DNA from: Nocardia niigatensis NBRC 100131
GTDB taxonomy: Bacteria > Actinomycetota > Actinomycetes > Mycobacteriales > Mycobacteriaceae
Direction of reading: 5' to 3'
Length of the DNA: 64,000 nt
Assembly (NCBI RefSeq): GCF_000308655.1
Contig: NZ_BAGC01000114.1
Location: 186,001-250,000 of the forward strand
The translations under genes were made by a program, and so were the position numbers. The notes beneath the pieces were generated by a model. That model worked only from the letters and a program-made list of their open reading frames with translations. It was not told the DNA's origin and did not search any database. The stretch's first letter is position 1. The number at the start of each line of letters is the position of its first letter. Below, in pieces: positions 39,001 through 43,048 of the stretch.

Positions 39001-39248
39001 TGACCGACGCCTACAACGTGGCGGTCCGGGCGGCCAGTGCCTGGCGGCCCGGGGTCTTGGACAGCGACATGCTCTATTTCACTGCGACACAGGAAAGGCG
39101 AGCCGATGCTCTGGGTCACGAGGGGTGGGCGCACGTTGTCCGGGGTCGGATCTCGACCTTCGACATCGATGCGGCCCACCTCGCGATGACCGAACCGGGC
39201 GCGGTTGCTCAGATCGCCCGGATTCTCAACACCTGGTTGGAGCGATGA
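21045..39248 (+). CDS. Five-module non-ribosomal peptide synthetase
   Basis: One 6067-residue NRPS that would assemble a pentapeptide on five carrier domains and release it with its own thioesterase. Domain order with key residues: C1 (HH near 178), A1, T1 (S1033), E (H1218/H1219), C2 (H1707), A2, T2 (S2571), C3 (H2790), A3, T3 (S3645), C4 (H3832), A4, T4 (S4713), C5 (H4896), A5, T5 (S5758), TE (S5896, H6045). All five A domains keep TSGSTG and the A10 Lys, so all look active. The start has GGAGG 5 bases before ATG. The N-terminal 45 residues are polar and disordered-looking. No biosynthetic, MbtH or export gene adjoins it; a TetR gene is divergent upstream and a secreted-protein gene ends 9 bases downstream. 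The product is unknown. Confidence 0.97.
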   Translation: MRQSKSGTEGNPDRSRSLPNGTFQSSGQPNSGNDSETNSSNRGSVDVFPLTSAQRGIWFAQHLAESAPISVAQYVEIVGELDTQLLAKACKTAGREFGSGHLRLIEVDGEPCQYVDHDNGGPVTITDLRTHADPVATAHRMMVEDYSAPLDLLHDHLMTSVIFQVGAEHYLWYQRAHHIALDGFAAVTMLHRITELYNAWVNSEEPAPCAAQDLRQVAEQDLAYRDSTRFDNDRKHWMEHLAGAPPVASLATRVNKPTIHPILVSTEVADDTAHLLESVALEHDSSVTPIIVAAFAAYLARMTGSDEVLLSLPVSGRHSAVLRRSGGMVANVVPLRVQVAGRSVGELIAAVKSELTSALRRQRYRQEDIFHDMGFARDEAASFGPAVNLMMVENEVVLGNTTGRLHVLTSGPTADLFVNIYPGAGKESTQIDFQGNPNSYSHDELADHHRRFRMFMHEFLASGTDFKVSRLPLLEVQERSALLPVHGPSAVETRLLPEILTESARRNTNGCAIVSRGRTMTYGELDARSSQLARHLIALGCGPDTAVALMLRRSTDSVVATWAVAKSGAAFVQLAPDYPAKRIEHMVADSGATVAITVDALRGQLPRGIRQVLLDDPATLTDSDASSGPISDEDRVRPLRPSNVAYMTYTSGSTGTPKGVQITHAGLANLVADRAATFGIDATSRVSYALSPSFDASLEQFLTCFANGSTLVIVPPEVTGGDSLTQLLVDEHVTHLTLTPTMLATVDPELPTDVKVVVVGGDVCPPHLVERWTTSAAMYNEYGPTESTVTAAGAMLGPGRAHTIGGPIRGVSAMVLDRTLQPVPRGTAGELYLAGPGLARGYSHRFFETAARFVADPYGGAGARMYRTGDIARWTGENGETALELMGRSDFQIKIRGYRIEPGEVDAALTTHDDVDMCVTVPVQNNVGTTVLASYVVPVSGHRIEPAAIMRFARDSLPPHLVPAVILPLDSLPMNAFGKLDRRALPKPEFGTAPVGRAPATAREKTIAGLFAEVLGVPQVGADDSFFALGGDSILSIRLVARAKTEGLSFTTQDVFVHKTVADLAAKATEAGDAPGLAELPGGGVGPMPLSPIMHAMLDRGHYRRFAQAALVELPAGVDRAGLVHALRSLLDRHDMLRAVLRGADSVDRFVEVLDREGVDAETALLEVRIDRRDADEVDRHLQHAADRLDPANGVLVQAVWIQDRTGSGPDLLWLVIHHLAVDAVSWRIVLTDLAQAWAQTSTAGEPHFGPVTTSFRRWVHGLAEQAPGRRSAELDLWRGILERDDQLLGSRRLIPDRDTGATAGRVHARIPAAVTDTVLTIIPNRFHCSANVPLVAALVLALGEWRRRRGTAAAGESIVLEGHGREEQAVPGADLSATVGWFTTRFPLRIDWENVDLADALSGGPSAGLALEQVKEQLRAVPGNGIGYQVLRHLDPRGRAELSGLPEPQISFNYLGRVVSGERSGPWAPTTEFTALTGTSDPAMALAAVLDVNAIAEEGHDGLELAATWEFASQVLEAEEVGELAGLWARALGALADHARSRTVDSFTPSDFPLTAVAQDEIDRWLREYPAMTDVWPLTALQSGLLFHTIYDRDGDDGYIVQAALKFAGQVDGERMRRAAQVLIDRHDGLRTAFVETDAGPRQIVLLDATVEWAESDVSGSDRQAEALRQLATAAAAPFDPARPPLVRFHLVRTGVDTFQLLVTNHHLVLDGWSMPLLIHELLVLYVSDCDTTQLAPPRSYREYLQWLQDQDRDAATTAWREMLAGIDSPTRVTNGPERGVTSHAGEVGLKLDAATTAAILDLGRSHGVTPNTALHVAWALLVSVLAGRTDVVFGNTVSNRPPRIPEVERMVGLMVNTLPVRVRLEPGETVGDLLVRVQSEQAAMLDHQHIGLAELQRAAGITDMFDTATVLESYPFDRELLARDLSDAELRLIEIDAHDATPFPLSLQVTPPRPSHDGGSDTDGPGTYAVALKFATDRFDSDAARTLLERFELLLTQIAGDPGRTVGSISSCWDSERAQLLSVDGEEPATDLVLRDILSGTARRYPDATAVRCGETTLTYRELERRADAFARLLIGHGARPESLVALVLPRSAELVVAIWAVARTGAAFLPLDPGNPVARIGELLSDSRTRLGVTTSAMAPQLPDTVDWLMLDASASDEDGGLPHPSGAAGELSADNAAYVIYTSGSTGTPKAVQLSHRGLADLVAAQADAFGPGPDSAVLQVASPGFDACVSELLLAHSSGACLVVAPPEVYAGIDLEELLRSQRVSHAIITPSVLNTMDPSRIPSLTSLAVVGEAVGPDTVNRWAAGRRLMNHYGPTECTIWATGSDALAPGDPVTIGGPIRGASAMVLDPWLRPVPVGVAGELYIGGPGLARGYVDRAGVTASRFVADPRSTRGERIYRTGDSVRWVHGPAGLALEYLGRGDQQVKIHGLRIEPGEIDARVAQRPDVASVATVVAQGPAGEPVLVSYVVGAPGAAVDVTAIEADLAGSMPRYMNPAAIVRLEDMPRTPTGKIDRKALQQRAFEVGATDGRQPSTPAEQVLAALFAEVLHLDTVSADSNFFALGGDSIVSMRLVALARSAGLTLTPREVFEGKTVAALAAMASGAAAPVSIEEPSRLPQGGHAYRDSDSALVALTQQDIERLERQYPRLSDVWPLSPMQSGLHFHSTFNPDAADDYTVQTMIGFSGAVDAQRLRRAAQAVVDRHDILRAAFAETSAGPCQIVLDHAEIDFREIDLTGRGEADTPADPESIAAADAAAGFDLSAPPLLRLTLIRLGAESFRLLVTNHHVILDGWSMPLLMRELLDYYGSPAHIDSAAPAPSYRDYLAWLGRQDSTASRAAWAQAFSDVDAPTRVSHDADPAGAVSAAEVGAELTAERFGDLRRVAAEAAVTLNTAVAAAWALNLRVLTGETDVIFGSSVSGRPPELPLVDQTLGMFLNTIPVRVPLDPAMTVQELLIGMQARHAGMLEHHHIGLPEIHRSAGLSELFDTAITFQSFPVDRMALQHLVDSAGLRVNELRGVDATPYPLSLVVEPLPSEHGEVQGLRITLRFHDRVFDTGSARRILDRFVELLCGIGAHADLRLGELALGEESRPSWPESAGTETIPETLDRILAASAAEPDAIAVRYGTDAMTYRQLDERSTRLARVLLRHGARRGQVVACVLPRSLATTVTLWAVAKSGAAFLPIDPTLPADRIDFLLSDSGTVLGLTDTSTGRGAPDGVEWLILDEERTLSAVDSASARPITDAERGGPIRRDQLAYVSYTSGSTGTPKGVLVSHRGLADLVAAQRRLFGVDPMSVVLQVASPSFDASVFELLMAHGSGGRLVVSPAEVYAGQQLADLIAREHVSHAVVTPSALATVPADGLDGLRLLATAGEPVGPELVDRWAPGRTMLNLYGPSESTIWATASDALAPGAAITIGRPVGPVATVVLDTWLRPVPHGVAGELYLFGAGLADGYVARAALSAARFVACPFGEPGQRMYRTGDVVRHNADGELEFLGRNDFQVKVHGTRIELGEIDAALGARAEVAYAVTVPRRDDARPLQLVSYVVPATGIEVSGAELRAALAETLPRTMVPSAVIVLDEVPLTANGKLDRERLPKPVAVAREFRPPAPGVEELVARTFEQVLDVDRVGADDDFFALGGDSLSASLVVGRLGAALNVRVPVRAVFESPTVGELAARTGSLSGGGRLPLRSGMHPDPVPLSLAQQRMWFLNRFEPDSAAYNIPVMLRLSGQLDIEALSAAIGDVAARHDVLRTIYPESSGEPRQVVLDEPAMAVERARVPADAVPEVVGEFVRRGFDVTARVPMRVGLFALDAEHDSDTGEFLLVLVVHHIAGDGQSMGPLAHDVMAAYAARLTGHAPQWEPLAVQYADFAWWQRQMLGAADDPASLLSAQLEFWRSTLAGAPDRLDLPADRPRPAVASLSGGRVPVEIDARLHERLLTLARSQNSSLFMVVHAALATVLGRLSGTDDVVIGTPVAGRGEPGLDALVGMFVNTLALRTRVDAGEPFTDLLMRTRDTDLLAFEHADVPFERVVEELKPERSAARHPLFQVALAFENLATVEVALPGVRIARAEVDTGATQFDLQLVLSEAAADAGSAQGISGMMSFARDLFDEATAAAIVRRLVRVLEAVAGDPAVVIGDIDWLDTDERSALTSRVGTHPAAAPEPTGLLPELFSSAVRDNADGIAVVSGDETLSYAQLDELSSRLARFLISRSAGPESPVLVAAARSMESVVAWWAVVKTGAAFVPVDPGYPEGRIAQMVSDSGATLGVTVSSASGRMPDSVDWIVLDDAAVAARIDGLASGPVRDAERLRPLRASNVAYVVFTSGSTGAPKGVAVTHSGIAGFVSSLRADLDLGPASRVLHFASPSFDAALLETLMAVSGAGALVVAPTEIYGGAELAELLRAQQVTHAFMTPAALASVDPAGLDHVRVVMSGGDEVPADLVNRWAGTDLAGTRKFLELYGPTEATMVATATGPLRPGDRPTLGAPLHGVQALVLDSRLQPVPVGVAGELYLAGPALARAYLDKPAASSSRFVAHPFGEPGRRMYRTGDVVRWNADGALEFLGRNDFQVKIRGYRVELGEIDAALTARADVAYAITTPWRTDTGPAQLASYVVPESGASLSAEELRAALAEVLPSYLVPAAVMILDAIPLSPNGKLDRAALPEPVVQARRFRAPATPAEEIVAGVFAEVLGIDGPIGADDDFFELGGNSLVATRVAARIGAALDETVPVSMIFEAPTVARLAARAESRAHTGRVALTAQPRPQRIPLSYAQQRMWFLNRLEPGSAAYSIPIALRLSGELDLDALRAAAADVLNRHEVLRTVYPYAEGEPSQVVLRTAEAIPPITATPVTESELAEALSAFASTVFDVTVDVPMRIRLFELGQHEWVLAVVAHHIACDGSSLGPLARDMMAAYSAHLIGETPSWPELPVQYADYAIWERAVLGTEDDPESLLSAQIDYWTLELAELPTLLELPTDRPRPPVQTYAGATVPITVDAELHAGLQQVAQAHNATLFMVFHAALAATLARLADMDDIAIGTPYAGRGEPELDDLVGMFVNTLVLRTRLTPGMTFTQLLEHVRGTDLAAFGHADVPFDRLVQELNPVRSHAHHPLFQVMLAFQNLDKAEFELPGLSVGGVTAETDTALFDLLVTMSDSYDSAGAPAGVSGAVTYASDLFDETTATTIAERLLRLLRALVTDSTQQVYDVDLLGTEELETVLTQWNSTDHRLPSDETLASLFTDSVRAHADRPAVTFGDRSLSYAEFASRVHRLARWLIGRGVGPESLVALRMRRSLDQVTAMYAVHAAGGGYVPIDPDLPADRIEYMLSIAEPVLELSSLDGLELSGFDDAPVTDADRLAPLRPHNVAYVLFTSGSTGRPKGVAVSHCSVVNQLRWHAEAYALTPNDVVLQKSPATFDMSVWELFTTLAMGARLVIARADGHTDLAYLGETIAAERVTIAALVPSMLAVFAETVPAESLASVRTLLVGGEAFGPDVVAEARRAMPGVELHNLYGPTEFTVAATAHRVTGADIASMPIGSPVWNARAYVLDHRLHPVPPGVAGELYLAGAQLARGYRSRPGLTAERFVPDPFDNGGRLYRTGDLVRWTRTGELEYLGRTDFQVKLRGLRIELGEIEAVLAEHPSVARAIALVHSTGAAEQLVGYVVPAAGATIDTADVLAHAARQLADYMVPTTVMALDSVPLTVSGKLDRARLPEPVLAVGEFREPSSWLEGEIARAFGTVLGVDRVGADDDFYALGGNSLKSVQVVSELRKELDYEIPIRWMLSASCPADLAKRIESGMRSDSTVEPADVGFDVLLPIRTGGEKPPLFCIHPALGLSWCYRTFDRYLAEDRPIYGIQAPQIAGEVPGPTSIEEMAQRYFEEIRAVQPHGPYHLLGWSLGGAIAQAIAVEMRTAGEEVALLALLDAEVGGVDESTVRTVTAGELISNLGPVMGVDFVSPDATAQEAADLIEQHLGSGLGIDAAVIERLTDAYNVAVRAASAWRPGVLDSDMLYFTATQERRADALGHEGWAHVVRGRISTFDIDAAHLAMTEPGAVAQIARILNTWLER
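21186..25700 (+). other. NRPS module 1: C-A-T-E
   Basis: C1 (about residues 48-480) has the EntF-like layout PLTSAQRGIW, YVEIVGELD, WYQRAHHIALDGFA, as in N-terminal C domains that accept an acyl or aryl group from another carrier. A1 (495-985) lines its pocket with D, A, E, T, V, G, E, V, T plus the A10 Lys; the Glu at the third position is often seen for basic side chains. T1 has GGDSI. E (1085-1545) keeps HHLAVDAVSW, EGHGREE, VGWFTTRFP and FNYLGR, so residue 1 should be D. Confidence 0.85.
25740..28890 (+). other. NRPS module 2: C-A-T
   Basis: C2 (about 1560-2010) has PLTALQSGLLFH and NHHLVLDGWS, the type that accepts a D-residue donor, consistent with the E domain before it. A2 (2030-2525) has pocket residues D, A, S, I, A, V, H, I, W; its A3/A5 core reads TPKAVQ in place of the usual TPKGV. 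T2 is GGDSI, a form usual before epimerase domains, yet no E domain follows. Confidence 0.82.
28950..32095 (+). other. NRPS module 3: C-A-T
   Basis: C3 (about 2650-3090) has PLSPMQSGLHFH and NHHVILDGWS and is preceded by ALVALTQQDIERLERQYP, the kind of linker that follows E domains; it is therefore of the D-donor type although module 2 has no E. No HHxxxxGD motif of dual C/E domains is visible. A3 (3105-3600) pocket: D, A, F, V, A, A, L, I, W. T3 is GGDSL. Confidence 0.8.
32140..35310 (+). other. NRPS module 4: C-A-T
   Basis: C4 (about 3695-4145) has PLSLAQQRMWFLNRFEP and VHHIAGDGQS, the L-donor type. A4 (4170-4665) pocket: D, A, L, F, M, G, L, M, V. T4 is GGNSL. Its A-domain C-terminal part is almost the same as that of module 3 (shared RMYRTGDVVR and LEFLGRNDFQVK). 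Confidence 0.82.
35340..39245 (+). other. NRPS module 5 and release: C-A-T-TE
   Basis: C5 (about 4765-5205) is L-donor type (PLSYAQQRMWFLNRLEP, AHHIACDGSS). A5 (5225-5715) differs from the others: pocket D, M, W, A, L, G, L, V, A in an EntF-like context (SPATFDMSVWELF). T5 is GGNSL. The TE (5810-6065) is EntF-like with GWSLGG (S5896), LLDAE and AAHLAM (H6045). Hydrolysis or macrocyclisation cannot be told apart. Confidence 0.82.
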
Positions 39249-39257
39249 CCGCGCCCG

Positions 39258-39998
39258 TTACGGCGCGGTGACGGGTGCCGCGGCTCCATCATCGATGGGG
39301 CCGCCCACCGGAGTGAGAGGCGTAGTGAGACCCACTATCGCCCCGACCGCCGCCCCGACCGCACCGCCGAGCAGGGCCGCGGGTCCGGCGACGACGGCGA
39401 CGCCGACGGCCGCGCCGAGCAGCGGGCCGACTACCAGACCGGTCGGCAGGAACGGGATTCCGACGACAAAGCCGGCCGCGGCGCCGGCCAGCCCGGCGCC
39501 GATCGCCAGAGGCGCGGACAATCCCGCGCCGATGCCCGCGCCGATAGCGGCGCCGACGCCCGCGTCGACGACGGTGACACTGCATCGCTGGGCATCCGCC
39601 GGGATGTACCCGCAGAACGTCTCGACCGGCTGCTGGTCGATGACCGGCGTGGGCGTGTCCACCGGCTGAGCTCCGGTCCAGCTGTCGGCCGCGAGCGGAT
39701 TCGGATCCCGATTCGCCGAGTCGGCAGCTCCGTCACCGCGGCCCGTATCGACCGCGGGTGCGATGCCGAGCAGCGACTGGCCGAGTGACGTGAGTTCGGC
39801 CGGCAGCGCGAGCGGATCCTGCGTCAGCGGAAATCTACTGAGAGATAGCCAGTCCGCCGGGGTCGGTAGCGTGGGAGGTGGGGGTGCGGTGCCATCCGGC
39901 GATGCCGCGGCGACTCCGGTGCCGAGGATGACGGCAACCGGCAAAATGCCAGCAATTAAAAGTGGACGTGAAAGGCACCAACGACTGGCTTCCCGCAT
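39258..39998 (-). CDS. Secreted Gly/Ala-rich protein
   Basis: 246 residues from ATG 39998 behind AGGAGG. A signal peptide ends at about AAA/S33, followed by a Pro-rich stretch (APPPPTLPTPADWL), an acidic linker with two Cys (FCGYIPADAQRC), and a 100-residue Gly/Ala/Val-rich hydrophobic C-terminus (AAIGAGIGAGLSAPLAIGAG and similar). Proteins of this make-up are common in Nocardia and Rhodococcus envelopes; function unknown. It converges with the NRPS (9-base gap). Confidence 0.72.
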   Translation of the reverse strand: MREASRWCLSRPLLIAGILPVAVILGTGVAAASPDGTAPPPPTLPTPADWLSLSRFPLTQDPLALPAELTSLGQSLLGIAPAVDTGRGDGAADSANRDPNPLAADSWTGAQPVDTPTPVIDQQPVETFCGYIPADAQRCSVTVVDAGVGAAIGAGIGAGLSAPLAIGAGLAGAAAGFVVGIPFLPTGLVVGPLLGAAVGVAVVAGPAALLGGAVGAAVGAIVGLTTPLTPVGGPIDDGAAAPVTAP

Positions 39999-40351
39999 TC
40001 CGCACCTCCTGGACTGAAAGCTTCTCCGCTTCGAGCATTTGTCGGACGGCGTGAACAGCTTAAGCGGCAGGCCCGGCCAGATCGTGACAAAATGCCGATT
40101 TCCATATGCGCCCGGCAAACCCGTGGTCACGCGACGGGTTCCGGGGCAACCACTACCCTCCGAATGCGCGGAGGCGCCATTCGATTGACATTGCCCGCCA
40201 TTAGCTGTTCATCGTCGCATTACTTGGTTCGAGGTTCGCGACGGCCTGGAATCCATTCTGTCGCCGGCGCTGTGGATCGGAATCGAGTAACTTTTCGGCA
40301 CCGCGGCCCTCGCCCTCGCCGCGGCACCGCAACGGACGACCACCGCAAGTC
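39999..40351. other. 353-base gap between divergent genes
   Basis: Upstream region of the secreted-protein gene (minus) and the esterase gene (plus). I see no gene, no strong dyad and no clear promoter boxes. It is somewhat less GC-rich than its surroundings. Confidence 0.5.
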
Positions 40352-41557
40352 ATGCACATGGCAACTATTGCACTGAGCATCGATCCGGTAGCCTCCGAAC
40401 CCGTGCCGCACGACCTGATCAGTCTCACCAGCGACTACCTCTTCTATGCCGTGATCGCCCTGGCGGTCGCGACCGTGGCGATCACCGTGGTGGCCTGGAA
40501 TTCCGTGCGGGGACCGCGGCCGGTGCGACTGCTCACGCGGCTGTTCATGATCGGGATGTGCCAGGCCACCGCCGTTGCGGTGCTGGGCCTCTGGATCAAC
40601 GACGACTTCGCGCTGTACGGCTCATGGCACGACCTGCTGGGCGAACCGGCCACCGCCGACAACTCCCCCGGCGGGCCCGGGACGGCCGATTTCGAGGACC
40701 TCGGCGACGGGCTCACCGCTACCGATTTCCATGGCCCGCAATCACACCTGCGGGGACAGGTATTGGTCTGGACGCCACCGCAATACGACCAGTCCGACTA
40801 CAGCGGCGACCGTTTCCCGGTCATCATGCTGTTGCACGGCGTCCCCGGCACGCCCCAGGCCTGGATCAAGGGCGGGCACGCCACCACCGAACTCGCCGAC
40901 ATGATGACCAAAGGCCAACTGCCACCGGCCATTCTGGTCATGCCACGCGTAGATCCGGGCGGCAATACCGACTGCACCAACATTCCGCACGGCCCGCAAA
41001 CCGCGACCTGGCTGGCGCAGGACGTGCGCACCCTCGTTCTCGGTCATTTCCGGGCGCTGCACGATCCCGCGGCGTGGGCCATGGCCGGGGACTCCACCGG
41101 CGGCTACTGCGCCACCACGCTGCCGCTGCAGTACCCGGGCGACTTCGCGACCGGATTGGCGTTCAGTCCGGATGATTTCCACGGCGACCCGGCCATCGTC
41201 CCCAGTCGCACCCTGCGGCGGCTGACCGATCCGATTCGCCTGGCCGCCACCGGATCCCGGGTCGCACTCATGGTGGCGACCAGCCGCAACGATCCGTCCA
41301 GCACCCCCGCCAATGCCGAGGCCCTCCGCGCCGCCGCCAAGGCCCCGACCCGGGTCGCTCCGCCGCTCATCGCCGATGACGGCGGCCACAACTGGCACAC
41401 CTGGCGGGCCATGTACCCGAAGGCGTTCGGCTGGCTCGGCACCCGTCTCGACCGGCCCAGGCAACCCGCGGCGACCGCACTCACCGTCGGCTCCCCCGGC
41501 ACTGCCACCGCCCTCCCGGCCTGTGGGCCGACCGCCGACTGCCCGGGCCACCACTGA
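40352..41557 (+). CDS. Membrane-anchored esterase, antigen-85/EstD-like
   Basis: 401 residues. Two helices at about 30-48 and 60-81 anchor it; the rest is an alpha/beta-hydrolase of the putative-esterase group that includes mycolyltransferases. The nucleophile is S248 in MAGDSTGGYCA; an acidic residue in the MVATSRND region and H346 or H349 in DDGGHNWHTW complete the triad. FPVIMLLHGVPGTPQAW marks the oxyanion-hole strand. The active site should face outside. Whether it acts on mycolates is inference. The start is ambiguous (ATG 40352 or 40358). Confidence 0.85.
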   Translation: MHMATIALSIDPVASEPVPHDLISLTSDYLFYAVIALAVATVAITVVAWNSVRGPRPVRLLTRLFMIGMCQATAVAVLGLWINDDFALYGSWHDLLGEPATADNSPGGPGTADFEDLGDGLTATDFHGPQSHLRGQVLVWTPPQYDQSDYSGDRFPVIMLLHGVPGTPQAWIKGGHATTELADMMTKGQLPPAILVMPRVDPGGNTDCTNIPHGPQTATWLAQDVRTLVLGHFRALHDPAAWAMAGDSTGGYCATTLPLQYPGDFATGLAFSPDDFHGDPAIVPSRTLRRLTDPIRLAATGSRVALMVATSRNDPSSTPANAEALRAAAKAPTRVAPPLIADDGGHNWHTWRAMYPKAFGWLGTRLDRPRQPAATALTVGSPGTATALPACGPTADCPGHH

Positions 41558-41568
41558 GTGCCGAGAAA

Positions 41569-41626
41569 CGGTCTGCCGGCCCCTGCGGGATCTCCCTCCC
41601 GCGTGCAGGGTGGGGCCGGCAGACCG
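41569..41626. terminator. Strong hairpin after the esterase gene
   Basis: Perfect 15-bp arms CGGTCTGCCGGCCCC (41569-41583) and its complement (41612-41626) begin 12 bases past the esterase stop. A second small stem (GCGGGA/TCCCGC) lies in the loop. There is no T-run, as is common in high-GC Actinobacteria. It insulates the photolyase promoter just downstream. Confidence 0.75.
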
Positions 41627-41677
41627 CTGGACGCCGGTGGGCGGCTCAGACCCTGCACCGGCGCCGGTCCGCAAGTT

Positions 41678-41714
41678 GCATCGATTGCGCATCGATAAGT
41701 GTATAGGCTGTCGG
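41678..41714 (+). promoter_or_regulatory. Photolyase promoter with 11-bp-spaced GCATCG repeats
   Basis: GCATCG occurs at 41678-41683 and 41689-41694 (period 11), followed after 9 bases by TAGG (41704) and GTCGG. The same arrangement, GCATCG-N5-GCATCG-N9-TAG, occurs at 44053-44087. With the photolyase ATG at 41716 and no ribosome-binding site, a -10 box near 41702-41709 would give a nearly leaderless mRNA. Direct repeats of about 11 bp are the reported architecture of CarH operators. Confidence 0.6.
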
Positions 41715-41715
41715 T

Positions 41716-43041
41716 ATGACTGTCTCCATCGTGCTGTTCACCAGGGATCTGCGCGTACACGACAATCCGGCGCTGAGCGCGGCGTGCCGGGAGGCCACGG
41801 CGGTCGTCCCGCTGTTCGTACTCGACGTCGATCTGCTGGCCAAGGTGCGCGAAGCCCCGAACCGGCTGCGGTTCCTCATCGCCGCGCTGCACGAACTCGA
41901 CGACGCGCTGCGCGCCCGCGGCGGGCGGCTGATCCTGCGACACGGCCGCGTGGCGGACGAGGTCGAACGGGTCGCCCGGGAGCTGGGGGCGCACACCGTC
42001 CATGTCGCGGGCGATGTCACCGGCTACAGCCGCGTCCGGGAAGGCCGACTGCGGGAACGACTTTCGCGGACGGGCTGCCGACTGCTCGTGCACGCGGCCT
42101 CGATCACCGCGGTGGATCCCCACGGCATCCGGCCCGACACCGGGCGCGGGCACTACGCGGTGTTCACCCCGTATTTCCGGCGCTGGCTCGAGACGCCGAT
42201 GCGATCACCGCTCCCCGCACCCGCCACCCTCTCGGTCCCGCGCCTGCGTAGCGTGACCCTGCCCGACGCCGCCGAGCTGAGCGCCGGGCCCGGTTCGCCG
42301 GAGCTGAGTGTCGGCGGCGAGACGACCGGGCGAAAACTGCTGGAGCACTGGCTCTCCGGACCGGTGACCGGCTACGCGGACACCAAGGACGTGCCCGCCG
42401 CGGACGGCACCTCGGGACTGTCGCCCTACCTGCACTTCGGTTGCCTGTCCGCCGCGGAGGTGGTGTCGCGCACGGACGCGTCCGACACCGGCGGCCTGGC
42501 GTTCATCCGGCAGCTGGCCTGGCGGGACTTCTATCACCAGGTCCTGGCGGACCGGCCCGAGATCGCGGAGTCGGATTACCGGCCCGCCGCCGAACCCTGG
42601 CGCGCGGATCCGCACGCGGTGGACGCCTGGATCACCGGGCGCACCGGCTATCCCCTGGTCGACGCGGGCCTGCGCCAGCTGCTGGCGCAGGGCGTGATGC
42701 CGGGCCGGTCCCGGTTGATCGCCGCGAGTTTCCTGGTCAAGACGCTACGGGTGGACTGGCGGGTCGGCGCACGGCATTTCGAGCACTGGCTGGTGGACGG
42801 CGATGTCGCCAACAACCGGCTCAACTGGCAGTGGATGGCGGGCACGGGTACCGACACCCGATCCAGCCGGGTGCTCAATCCCCTGCGCCAGGCCGAACGG
42901 TTCGATCCGGACGGCGACTACGCCCGGCGCTGGGTGCCCGAGCTGGCGCACCTGCCGGGCGCGGAGATCCACCGGCCGTGGCGAGCGGGTGTGCCCGCCG
43001 CCGACTATCCGCCCCCGATCGTCGAATTCAACGGTATGTGA
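41716..43041 (+). CDS. phr: Deoxyribodipyrimidine photolyase
   Basis: 441 residues, normal for class I CPD photolyases. It uses blue light and FADH- to split cyclobutane pyrimidine dimers. The N-terminal antenna domain starts VLFTRDLRVHDNPAL; the FAD domain has SPYLHFGCLS, RQLAWRDFYHQVL, the pocket-lining MPGRSRLIAASFLVK and NNRLNWQWMAGTGTDTRS with the flavin-contacting Asn and the family Trp residues. It heads the light-response cluster and has the GCATCG-repeat promoter directly upstream. Confidence 0.95.
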   Translation: MTVSIVLFTRDLRVHDNPALSAACREATAVVPLFVLDVDLLAKVREAPNRLRFLIAALHELDDALRARGGRLILRHGRVADEVERVARELGAHTVHVAGDVTGYSRVREGRLRERLSRTGCRLLVHAASITAVDPHGIRPDTGRGHYAVFTPYFRRWLETPMRSPLPAPATLSVPRLRSVTLPDAAELSAGPGSPELSVGGETTGRKLLEHWLSGPVTGYADTKDVPAADGTSGLSPYLHFGCLSAAEVVSRTDASDTGGLAFIRQLAWRDFYHQVLADRPEIAESDYRPAAEPWRADPHAVDAWITGRTGYPLVDAGLRQLLAQGVMPGRSRLIAASFLVKTLRVDWRVGARHFEHWLVDGDVANNRLNWQWMAGTGTDTRSSRVLNPLRQAERFDPDGDYARRWVPELAHLPGAEIHRPWRAGVPAADYPPPIVEFNGM

Positions 43042-43048
43042 CCATGAT

